A stretch of 30,548 bases of DNA from Cylindrodendrum hubeiense (taxonomy: Eukaryota > Ascomycota > Sordariomycetes > Hypocreales > Nectriaceae). Made by a program: the position numbers and the translations under genes. The notes under the pieces are model-generated. The model searched no databases, had not been told where the DNA came from, and saw nothing but the letters and a program-made list of their open reading frames with translations. The DNA lies in assembly GCA_014621425.1 (NCBI GenBank), contig JAANBB010000462.1, positions 1 through 30,548 of the forward strand. Direction: 5' to 3'. Below are positions 22,628 to 30,548 of the stretch, in pieces. Each line of letters starts with the position of its first letter. Positions within the stretch are counted from its first letter, which is position 1.

Positions 22628-23736
22628 ATGCTACCAACAAATGCCGAACGCCTCGCAAACCGGAAGCCCATCCCGAAGGCCCCCCCGGCCTATCTTCCCG
22701 CCAACGACAGCTCCCCGCTCAACGTCGACAAGGCCCTGTACACGGCGTTCCGGGAGGCCCCGCGAGTCCTGATTGAGGAGTTTACGCTGCCCATCCGGTC
22801 CGGAAAGGCATGGAAGGCCCCCGCCGGCTCGATTGTCAAGATTAGCACGCCTGAGGGCCCACAGGTTGGTATGCATTTCTAGGCGAGACGACGGTGCAGA
22901 AGTGAGGGGAGGGGTTCATGTGTGTGCGGAGACGATGCAGTTCATGACCAGGTGCAGAAGTGAGAGTGACGATGAGACGACGATTACTATTATCCAACTC
23001 ACAAACTAATATTACCCTCACGAATAGGCGATCTGAACATCTGGAACGCCCACAACCCCCGCGAGCGCTTCTGGGCCAGCCGCACCAAGCAGCTGCACGC
23101 CTCGCACGTCACGACCTACGACAAGCTGTGGTCCAACCTGCCGTACATGCGGCCGCTGGCGACCATCATCAAGGACACGCTGGAGTGGTACGGCGAGGAC
23201 GAGCACGGCGGGCGGGTGCACGACCTGCTGGGCACGCGGTGCGACCCGTACATCAACACGGTGCTGAGCGGCGGCACGTACAACTACCAGTGCCACTCCA
23301 ACCTCACCCGCGCCGTGCTGCCCTTCGGCCTCAACGAGGGCGACGTCCACGACGTCATCAACATCTTCCAGGTCACGGGGCTCGACGACAAGGGCCGCTA
23401 CTTCATGAACCCCTGCCCTGCGGAGCCCGGCGACCACCTGGAGTTCTTTGCCGAGCAGGACCTGCTGATGGCGCTGAGTAAGTTGGTTCATGTCAATTCT
23501 AACACGGCTGCTGACGATTCTGCTCTGTAGGCACATGCCCCGGTGGCGATCTGTCGCTTTGGGGATTCGGTGAGGACAGCGAGGCGGAGATGATCAAGTG
23601 CTGCCGCCCGCTCAAGGTCGAGGTCTACCGCCTTGCGGATGAGAGTCTGCTGGAGAAGAGCGGGTGGAAGCCCGCGGAGGTATCGGCCTACGCTGGGCGT
23701 CACGGCATGAATATCCCTCTGGGTGAGACCAGATAA
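22628..23736 (+). CDS. DUF1989 (urea carboxylase-associated family) protein, three exons
   Basis: Exons 22628-22868, 23028-23477 and 23531-23736 join to 298 residues. The start context is GCCAAGATG. The joined protein matches the DUF1989 pattern: Q-V-G-D-L-N-I-W-N-A near 79-88, a central R-C-D-P segment (C152) followed by Y-x-C-H-S-N-L (C169), the P-A-E-P-G-D-H-L-E-F segment at 211-220, and A-L-S-T-C-P-G-G-D-L-S-L-W at 229-241 (C233). Bacterial members include the carboxyguanidine deiminase subunits that work with guanidine/urea carboxylase. Fungal stand-alone members have no assigned reaction that I know, so the activity here is open. There is no signal peptide, so it is probably cytosolic. 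It converges with the membrane-protein gene, 257 bp away. Confidence 0.9.
22869..23027 (+). other. Intron 1 of the DUF1989 gene (159 bp)
   Basis: The donor is GTATGC and the acceptor AATAG, with ACTAAT about 17 nt before the acceptor. Splicing restores Q-V-G-D-L-N-I-W in phase 1. An alternative GT at 22865 would break the conserved segment. This intron is three times longer than the others in the window. Confidence 0.85.
23478..23530 (+). other. Intron 2 of the DUF1989 gene (53 bp)
   Basis: The donor is GTAAGT, the branch site GCTGAC and the acceptor TGTAG. Splicing joins A-L-S to T-C-P-G-G-D in phase 1 and restores the family's conserved segment. Confidence 0.92.
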
Positions 23737-23993
23737 GACTTTGGCATGTCGAACATGTATGACACTGCAGTCTGTACAGCTGCAGTACGCTGCTTGTTCA
23801 ATTGAGATTCTAAGCTCACCCCATCTCTCATTGTTTGCCCAATTGTGACCGTATTTGGTCATTATCCGCCAACTATCCAGGGTACCAAATACTGCCCATC
23901 CTCACCAGTGATCATAAATAAGTAACTATAATACACGCAATGTCAGACTCATCCTTTGCTGCTACAAGACCGCGGCTTCCGCACCATGTTCAA

Positions 23994-25237
23994 TTACTTC
24001 GACTTCTCCGCCTTGAGCTCAGCAGCCAAGACAGTCTCGTCCCTGTGCTGCACAAGCGCAACGAGAGCACCTCCCGGCCCCGACAAACTTATGCTCGTCA
24101 TAATTCCCTGGGCAAGCTTCGCGCGCTCCTCGGGCGATGACAGCACGGGTCGGACTTGGGACAAGAGGTGGACGGCCCAAATGATGGCCACCGCAGATCC
24201 CACGTACATGTCGTACTTGAAGAATTCGTGAATCGCCGCTGCGGGCGATTTCATGGGTGCCGATGAGTGGGGAGACCCGGGGACAAAGACGTTGCTGAAC
24301 GAGAGCGCCCGCGGCACACCCGCAGGGTACAGCCCCGGGAAGATGGTGCTCGTGATGAGGACAGCAGAGGTGCACAGCTGCCCCGTGACAGCAACGTTCC
24401 ACGCAAAGCCGTACGCGTACGACAGAGCCCTTCTGTCGAGCTGCACCTTGGAGGTGAAGGCATCCTGGCCGAGGCTCGTCCGCTTCATGATGCCGGTGCA
24501 GACCGTCTGGCACGCCACGACGTACAGAGGAAAGGCCTGCCAAACAGCGTTGGCCCACTGGCGCACGTTGCTGTCCGAGAAGGGATACGCGAGGAATAGG
24601 CAGGGGACGAAATAACCCAGGGTAAATGCGAGCACGATGGTGTGCAGACTGGTTGGGTCCCGGAGTCGGACCGTGTCGGTCAGACTTGACCTAGACGTCA
24701 CGGCCAGATGGAGGGCAAAGAAGACAGGCGCAGCGATGCCGAAGCCAAACGTCTGCATCAAAAAGCCCCATACTATCGGGCTAATTGCCATGTCAGCATG
24801 AGCACGCTTCATGTACAGCTCGACGGGTAGGAGACTCACTTGAAGAGCAGGCCGCTCCACTTGGCCACGCGCTGGCTCTCGATCATAAAGATGGTAAAGA
24901 AGGCAACCAGCTGCGTGCCAAAGAAGAAGGCAAACAGCGACAGCTCAGGGCGCGAGCCGTCAACAACGTTCGCCCAGAACACGTTGGCCGTCGCGAAGTA
25001 CCTGTCGATTGCCGGGACGCCGACCAAGTGCCGCAGGAGGAGCCTGTCGGTGCCGGGCAGGAAGCGCGGCTGGCCGTCGTCGGCGAGCAGCGGCGACGCA
25101 AAGTCGACGTAGCCGTTGCGGACGATCTGCCCCATCATGGCGTTGACGCCGAAGACGAAGAGGCCGCTGATGAGGGCGATGGGCAACACCGGGAGTGTGC
25201 GGCCGGCCGTTCCGGCCAGGGTTGGAGGAGGCGGCAT
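23994..25237 (-). CDS. Polytopic membrane protein of unknown function, two exons
   Basis: Exons 25237-24840 and 24780-23994 join to 394 residues ending E-K-S-K. Hydrophobic helices are visible near residues 14-34, 99-119, 136-162, 178-200, 213-230, 251-277, 324-342 and, more weakly, 356-377, so seven or eight membrane spans. Between spans are a Pro-Gly-Thr-Asp-rich loop (61-64) and an N-V-F-W-A-N-V-V-D-G-S-R-P-E segment (85-98). There are no transporter signature motifs that I recognise. Multi-span fungal proteins of this size and look sit in some terpenoid clusters (integral-membrane cyclases such as AscI), but no prenyltransferase, P450 or synthase lies next to it here, so that comparison is only a guess. 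Both exons keep one clean frame, so the gene looks intact. Confidence 0.82.
24781..24839 (-). other. Intron of the membrane-protein gene (59 bp)
   Basis: On minus the donor is GTGAGT, the branch site GCTGAC and the acceptor AATTAG. Splicing joins G-L-L-F to N-P-I-V-W-G-F in phase 2 and makes a continuous hydrophobic segment. Confidence 0.92.
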
Positions 25238-25747
25238 AGCTGGAGATGGGGATGGGCGGCGTATAGTGAAAGCAGGCAGTTAGATGGAATATGTGCAATT
25301 CGTATTGTGCTGAAGATTTTGAGGGTTGGACAGCGACGAATGCCGCGTGGTTGGTTGACACCTTGAGACGGACGGCCTGTCAGACGCCAAAGACACTTGG
25401 CGATGCTGCCTGGGTGGAGCCTCACAATCCTGGCCTTGACGAGGCAGAAACTTGGAAACCGGTCGCCAACACCATCACCACTTACGGACTCATTCAAAAT
25501 ATATGGAAGCTTCTCACAGTTATATCGTGTCTGCATAAATAGTGACATGAACCTCACCATAGAAACCTTTGCAACGCCCATATTCAGTGCCGGCCGACGT
25601 CATGGCGGTTGTCACCAGCCCGGCCGTACAGTCATCATCCAGGTGCCAGCCAGCACCATAGCATCCCAACATGACTCGCCTGTAAATTATACACCGTAGG
25701 CCAGTCGGATACCAGTCCGCTTCAGCCAATGCCCAGTACGAACCCCG
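25238..25747. other. Spacer between the membrane-protein and chromodomain genes
   Basis: This holds the upstream region of the membrane-protein gene and the 3' flank of the chromodomain gene, both on minus. AT-rich TATA-like sequence on minus lies near 25496-25506 and 25535-25542, about 260-300 bp before the ATG. No coding region is seen. Confidence 0.6.
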
Positions 25748-26568
25748 TCACTTGGTCTTCTTCAAGCCCTTCCAGTACTCGGCCACGACCTCGCCGGCCG
25801 TCTCCTCCACGGCCTCCACGGGCAGCCAGGTCATCTCCTTGGCATCGTAGCCGAGCCACTCGACCAGCAGGCGCTTCTTGTTGCGCGAGTGCTTGCGGAT
25901 GGCGAAGATGACGAAGAGGTCCGGGTCCGCGGGGTTGAGCGGCCGCCCGCCCGCCGCCTTCCAGTAGGCGAACAGGCTCTTCGGGGCGTCGCGGTGCAGG
26001 TTCTCCTCGGGCTCCCAGGTTGCGGGGCCTTGCTCCCACGCGACCTTGACCTCGATTGCGTTGCCCGCCCAGCGGTGGTCGAGGATGCCCGTGAATATGT
26101 ATTGCTGGTCGTCATCGTCCTCCTCGGGCACCTCTGTGTCGTTCCCTGGCTCGACGAACTGCGCAAGGGAGTTTCGGGCAGATCGCCGAGCTTGGGGGGA
26201 CAAGAGGCCGAATTTGGAGGCACTCGGAGGGACGGGGGGCTCGGCATCGGTCATGTCGACATCGTCGTCGGATTTGCTGGGAACATGGTCATCGTCGATC
26301 GAATCGTCTTCGGCTGCGGGGATAGAATCGTCGGTAGTTTGGTCGTGCTGTCGCAAGAGTAAGCGGTCTGCGGTAGCGCAGCAATCACTGTGGAACGTAC
26401 CGGCCTGTCTGCGTCCGAGATCGAGAGGCGTCCCAGGGCGTGCTGGGCTCGGATACTGTCCTCCCTGAACAATGACTTGTCCTTGGATGGCGTTTGCGCC
26501 TCGGAGAGCTCAGGAGCTTGCGGCTGGTGCTTCCGAGGCGAGAACATGCGACCCAAGAAGCTGGACAT
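25748..26568 (-). CDS. Tandem chromodomain protein, two exons
   Basis: Exons 26568-26401 and 26347-25748 join to 255 residues. The N-terminus (1-56) is basic and Ser-rich (MSSFLGRMFSPRK). Residues about 57-138 are acidic and disordered, with Asp/Glu runs. Chromodomain 1 spans about 139-190: Y-I-F-T-G-I-L-D-H-R-W, then V-A-W-E-Q-G, then T-W-E-P-E-E-N-L. A second chromo-like fold spans about 201-249: F-V-I-F-A-I-R, then V-E-W-L-G-Y, then M-T-W-L-P-V-E. Chromodomains bind methylated histone tails through an aromatic cage; two in tandem suggest a nuclear chromatin reader. It is shorter than remodellers such as CHD1 and has no helicase or SET domain. It could be HP1-related with a degenerate shadow domain, although the second copy keeps more cage residues than a shadow domain usually does. 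Confidence 0.88.
26348..26400 (-). other. Intron of the chromodomain gene (53 bp)
   Basis: On minus the donor is GTACGT, the branch site CGCTTACTC and the acceptor GACAG. It is a phase 0 intron joining S-D-A-D-R-P to H-D-Q-T-T-D-D. The 3' exon has no ATG of its own upstream of the domain, which supports the splice. Confidence 0.85.
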
Positions 26569-27003
26569 GATGAAACAATTTGCTTGTAGGAGATGGTTCG
26601 TTCATTCAATTACATCCGGTGTCAATAGGAGAACGTCACGAACAACGAGGCAAAAAGAAATGGAGATGTCGCAAAGTCACAGTTCTGTCATGGACCTCGC
26701 AACGAACAGGCGCAGACTCGCGCGCCAAACCTTCGGCCTGCAGCCAAAAGCGGGCGGCCTGCGGGCAGACATGACGCGCCTTCCGCCGAGCGAGTCCGCA
26801 CACGGAGGCACGTGACACGTCGGGCTGCTTACGCACGAGCCACCAGGAAGACTCGGCCGGATACACGAAGCATTCCATTCCGAACGAGGGAGGGGAATGA
26901 GCGACAACGGGAAGGAGCACGCACCCACACACAGCCCACCAAATTGTCAGCGTACCATGCAAAAATACAGATGGGATCAATTGATCCAACCGCGAAAAAG
27001 GAA
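26569..27003. other. Upstream region of the chromodomain gene
   Basis: About 435 bp lie between the chromodomain ATG and the tRNA gene. Frames on both strands (for example 134 aa minus at 26636-27040) run into the tRNA or overlap each other and show no motif. No clear TATA is visible. Confidence 0.5.
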
Positions 27004-27094
27004 GGGTCTGGCCGGGGATTGAACCCGGGACCTCTCGCAAGCTATGCTATAGGGTGTACCCTAAGCGAGAATCATACCGCTAGACCACCAGACC
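27004..27094 (-). tRNA. tRNA-Pro(AGG) with 19-nt intron
   Basis: Read on minus, the acceptor stem GGTCTGG pairs with CCAGACC. The D arm follows the pattern GGTCTAGCGGTATGA. The anticodon stem CTCGC/GCGAG encloses the loop TTAGGGT with anticodon AGG, split after position 37 by an intron of about 19 nt. The T arm CCGGGTTCAATCCCCGG gives a standard B box, and the discriminator base is C. CCA is not encoded, as expected for a eukaryotic nuclear tRNA. The mature length is about 72 nt. Confidence 0.95.
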
Positions 27095-28934
27095 GTACAA
27101 ATCATTGCGAAATGACTTGTGCTGTTGATGGAAGGGAGCGACAAATTTTACATTATAGCCTAATGGTTACCGCCCCGCCCTAAAGTTCACCAAGTCCAGG
27201 GTAGTACCCACGGTTGAGAGACAATGAGCATCACACAACAGGACGAGCCTATTTTGTAGTGCACTCTTCCATAACTACAGTTATTTCAGTGTGTTAAAAT
27301 ATCTGGCATTTTATTTAGTGGCACTGGGTCTCTTTATTTTGCTACAGGAGGTAGTGATTGCTGGACTGGATTTCTTCGCTTTTCCACCTTTTTCTTTTAG
27401 ACGCACTGGCATGAAAGGCACGCGACCAGCCATGCAGGGTATCACTTCACCCAACTGCTGTCATTTTTTGACACATAAATATAATCAGACAATGAACAGT
27501 GCTCCAGCATTTGTCAAAGTTATAGTATCACATTCTCCAACCGAATCTTACCTCAGCTCCCTGGTTGTGCACACCGTAGGCCCAATCTTGGTGGTATCTG
27601 TAGAATCACCCACCAAGATGACCAGCCACTGTTCGAGCAACCTTTACAATATCCTGGGCCTATAGAACACCCTTGTAGTCAATATGATCCTTGTGAATTC
27701 CCTGGGATCTGTTAGACAAAACTACACCATCTCTGATGTCATCCGCACCAGTTGGGACAAATACGTAGAAAACATGTCACAACCATGCTGACCAAGCCCA
27801 CATAGGGACAGGCATGGGCCCCATGACCCTGATATAGGGAAACTGACTGACCTTGACATGCCATCAAGGTCCCAGTTCCCCAATTCCCCAGTCCCAAGTT
27901 CCCCACCGACCCAACACCGACCTTAGCTCAAGACACAGAACAGGCACCCAAGCCTAGTTCGACCCAGGGGAGCGGTGAGCTGCCCGAGATGCGGGCCGTG
28001 CCGCAAGCGCAGCGGTGGTCCTTGTTCGGGGAATTTGCATTGTCGACGAGGTTCTAGAGTGGCGGTGGGTATTGGGCATGACGGGGTTTGGAGACAAGAG
28101 TGGATTGACGTTGTATGAACCGTGGGGAGGGGCCGTCTAGTTGACAACCCGAAGCGGGCAGACTCGGCGAGAGGCCGGAACAGTGTTTCCGTTGATAGCA
28201 CGGCCGGCCGAGTTGGTAGGCTCGAGAAACGGTTCCCGACTACAAGTCCATTACGCCGCCGTCAGAGCAAGTGCCTTGGCATTCGTGAAACCCCAAACTT
28301 TCAGTGCACGCCAAGTCATGTTGCGCATCGATGCCGAGCTGCGGAACAGGGAAAGGTGCGGATCCTGTACGATCGATGATGGACTGGGAGTGGGAGTGGA
28401 GCTGGCAGGAGTCGAGACCAAACTGACGTAGAAGCGCATCACGTGATGGAAGACCGCTCTTGGGGATTCATCTTTCAATCGGTCTTAGACAAGGTTGATT
28501 GGGATGCGGGTCTTCCTTTAGTATATGTTTGAATCAACCGGCTACATCTCCGGCCGTGTTGCTGATGGCCCGGATGACGACCGCTAACGGCATTGCGGGA
28601 AATCGCGGGAGGGGTCACGCCACGAGAGCCAAGATGTGGTCCCTGTAAGGCTGCCCTAGCCAAAGCGCATTCCCTGCATCCCAGGCACCGCATCCTTACA
28701 GAGTGCAGAATGGCTTGGGATGGGACGGGATCTGGGACGGGATCCTGGCATTGACAGGTTGCAACCCTTACAGAGAGATGGGAGCTGGATCTATCTAATC
28801 TGGCATATGTCAGGCGGGCGCATGCATCACATCTCACAGGCACGGGTTAGGAAGACTCGGCAATTGAAGGCATAATAAAATCAAGAATTGGTATACGCGA
28901 GTCAATCTTTTTGCTTCCCTTTTCCGCCATCCCC
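27095..28934. other. 1.8-kb stretch without a convincing gene
   Basis: The first third is AT-rich (27230-27420). Plus and minus frames up to 124 aa exist (27291-27665 plus, 28475-28843 minus) but show no motif. A 39-codon minus-strand open stretch at 27660-27776 has protein-like composition (see findings). Pyrimidine-rich low-complexity sequence lies at about 27865-27910, and a 12-bp direct repeat (tgggacgggatc twice) at about 28719-28742. The right end contains the 3' flank of the carbonic anhydrase gene. Confidence 0.5.
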
Positions 28935-29876
28935 CTAGTCCACCAGGTTGTAAATCTTTTGAATGTCGTGCAAGACCTCTTCAAAGTCAATCTTGAGGTC
29001 CTTCAGCAGACCGTCGTTGAAGCCAAAGACCCAGCCGTGGACGATGGGGTACTTGTTCTTGCTGTACGACTGCTGGACGTCGGCCGACTTGATGACGTTG
29101 CGGCACTGCTCGACGACGTTGAGCTCGACGAGGCGGTTGTAGCGCTCCTCCTTGTCCTTGATGGCGTCGAGCTCCTTCTCGTGCAGGCGGTAGACGTCGC
29201 GGATGTTTCGGAGCCACGGGTTGAGAAGACCCAGGTCCTTGGGGGTCATGGCAGCCTTGACACCACCGCATCCGTAGTGGCCGCAGACGATGATGTGCTT
29301 GACGCCGAGATGGCGCACGGCGTAGTTGATGACGCCCATAGCGTTGAGGTCGGTGTTGCAGACCAGGTTGGCAATGTTGCGGTGGATGAAGGCCTCGCCG
29401 GGCTCTAGGCCGGTGATCTGCTCGGCGGGGATACGCGAGTCGGAGCAGCCGATCCAGAGGTACTCGGGGTTCTGGCCCTCGGAGAGGTGGGTGAAGAAGT
29501 CGGGGTTCTGCTTCTTCTTGTCCTCGGCCCAGACGCGGTTGTTCTCGAACAGCCGGTCATGGCTCTGCTTCAGGTACTTGGCGATGTCCTCGTCGGCCAT
29601 GTTGTTGTGCCAGGTGCTGACGCTGATGGGAGAGGATGCGGGTACGGGCGGCTGCGGAGGGAAGCCGGAGCGGGTTGGCGCGGAGAGGGATGGGGATGAC
29701 GATAGATGGCGGATTGGTTTGGCGGGAGGAGTGAAGAAGGCGGAGGAGGAGCGGGAGGAGCGAGAGGAGCAGCGGGAGGATATGCGAGAAGATGAGGAGA
29801 GAAGGGAAGCGGCGGAAGAGAAGGAGGAGAGGGAGGAGAAGGAGGAGGAGGGAGAGGGGATCCGAGTGAAGATCAT
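28935..29876 (-). CDS. Beta-class carbonic anhydrase with mitochondrial leader
   Basis: The product is 313 residues in one exon and interconverts CO2 and bicarbonate, supplying bicarbonate to carboxylases. The beta-class zinc site is complete: C144 and the Asp146-Arg148 dyad in I-G-C-S-D-S-R, then H200 and C203 in C-G-H-Y-G-C-G-G. Further family segments are H-R-N-I-A-N (165-170) and V-H-G-W-V-F (279-284). Residues 1-92 are rich in Ser, Arg and Pro, poor in acidic residues, and contain R-H-L-S-S-S (56-61), typical of a fungal mitochondrial targeting peptide. M93 (M-A-D-E-D-I-A-K-Y-L) begins the conserved catalytic part, so leaky or alternative initiation could give a 221-residue cytosolic form. 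The leader is polypyrimidine-rich in DNA and might instead hide an intron, but the frame is open throughout. Confidence 0.95.
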   Translation of the reverse strand: MIFTRIPSPSSSFSSLSSFSSAASLLSSSSRISSRCSSRSSRSSSAFFTPPAKPIRHLSSSPSLSAPTRSGFPPQPPVPASSPISVSTWHNNMADEDIAKYLKQSHDRLFENNRVWAEDKKKQNPDFFTHLSEGQNPEYLWIGCSDSRIPAEQITGLEPGEAFIHRNIANLVCNTDLNAMGVINYAVRHLGVKHIIVCGHYGCGGVKAAMTPKDLGLLNPWLRNIRDVYRLHEKELDAIKDKEERYNRLVELNVVEQCRNVIKSADVQQSYSKNKYPIVHGWVFGFNDGLLKDLKIDFEEVLHDIQKIYNLVD

Positions 29877-30548
29877 GAGGTGGAGTTGCCGTGCAGCACG
29901 ACAGACCAGGGCAACTAGACCAGGGCAACAATTAGGTACAGCAGAGCTCTACAGAGGAGTAGTCCCCCCGGCTCTTGGCGATAAAGGCGCTTGCGGAGGT
30001 TCCAGGTTGGTTGCGGGTGGTGAGGGTGGTGCGGCGGCGCGGTGGTTCGGCGGATGCTCGCAATTTGTTGAGGGTTGCACCTGCGTCATGCAGCAAGCGG
30101 CAAGGTCTCGTTTTGCTGGTGGTGGTTACTGGGGGCTGGAGGCTGGTACTTGGGTGGGCGGAAATGGCAGATACTGGCGGCGCCCGTTGTTGGGTCGGGC
30201 GTCCAACCTGCTTCTGTCATAGAACACAGGGACCAGAGACCAGAGCAAAGAACACAGGAGTGTGCTGCGTGCGAAGCTGCGGGATTGTCCGGGATTACGT
30301 CGGCGCGACGTTGTCAACGGCTATTCCATTGGGGGGCCCAACCAAACCCTAACCCTCCCTCTCCTCTCTGCTCTCCATCCCAATTGCCGATCTCAATTGC
30401 GTACAAAACACCACCGCGCGGACGTGAAGATCGCCATGTTGGATATCGAATCGGCAAATCGTGCTTGGGCCAGTTCCTGGTCGGTGCGCCCTTTCTTTCA
30501 CGGCAATTGCCCGCCCCTCCCCTGAAAGTCCCCTCTCTGAATGACCCC
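29877..30548. other. Upstream region of carbonic anhydrase to the right edge
   Basis: This is 672 bp, mostly GC-rich and purine/pyrimidine-skewed. A CCAAT on minus lies at about 30327-30331. No ORF with a recognisable product is seen; the frames at 29975-30352 and 30262-30525 (plus) are unsupported. A divergent gene may start beyond the right edge. Confidence 0.5.

Noticed and set aside
22398..22671. Overlapping frames of 80-107 residues on both strands before the DUF1989 start
   Set aside because: High GC removes stops in all frames. The region contains the TATA box and 5' leader of the DUF1989 gene and shows no domain.
27156..27215. tRNA-like A box (tagcctaatggttac) just right of the tRNA-Pro gene
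   Set aside because: No acceptor stem pairs around it, and the only B-box-like sequence (ggttgagag) is poor, so it is not a tRNA gene.
29326..30222. Plus-strand 298-residue frame over the carbonic anhydrase leader
   Set aside because: It is the antisense of the Ser/Arg/Pro-rich mitochondrial leader and the promoter (Glu/Arg-rich translation from purine runs) and has no motif.
30344..30356. Telomere-like aaaccctaaccct
   Set aside because: Only about two units are present, inside a GC-rich promoter region. Such short matches occur by chance and nothing else suggests a chromosome end.

Overview
The window comes from a filamentous ascomycete (Pezizomycotina; a sordariomycete-like genome is my guess). 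The reasons are short spliceosomal introns (53, 53, 59 and 159 bp) with GTRNGT-type donors and GCTGAC/CTTAC-type branch sites, an intron-containing nuclear tRNA-Pro(AGG), a chromodomain protein, a beta-class carbonic anhydrase with a mitochondrial leader, and intergenic spaces of 0.3-3.5 kb.

Positions 1-19029 (62% of the window) are one uninterrupted minus-strand reading frame of 6,343 codons. It begins at a well-supported ATG (19029) with a signal peptide and runs off the left edge without a stop. Read codon by codon, it has no stop, no frameshift and no intron. It encodes a giant secreted Ser/Thr-rich, mucin- or adhesin-like wall/surface protein. Its order is: signal peptide; about 240 residues holding five beta-strand repeats of the P-x-G-x-x-P-G-T-V-I-I type; a Gly/Pro-rich linker with a GDGNSG hexapeptide tandem; a block with 29 copies of an I-D-A-V-G-N-T-D-T-S-E-S motif; a very long Ser/Thr/Glu stalk with several internal repeat families; and finally (positions 1 to about 2700) about 900 residues of almost pure Ser/Thr. 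The long plus-strand open frames across this region are antisense shadows of this codon composition.

Positions 19030-22542 are a gene-poor spacer that holds the upstream region of the giant gene. From 22628 the window is ordinary, GC-richer and gene-dense. A three-exon DUF1989 (urea carboxylase-associated family) gene on plus (22628-23736) converges on a two-exon polytopic membrane protein on minus (23994-25237). Next come a two-exon protein with tandem chromodomains on minus (25748-26568), a tRNA-Pro(AGG) with a 19-nt intron on minus (27004-27094), a 1.8-kb stretch with no convincing gene, a beta-carbonic anhydrase on minus (28935-29876) and its upstream region to the right edge.

I see no pathway linking these genes. 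DUF1989 and carbonic anhydrase both touch one-carbon or carboxylated-nitrogen chemistry in other contexts, but here that is only proximity. The most unusual object is the giant surface protein.
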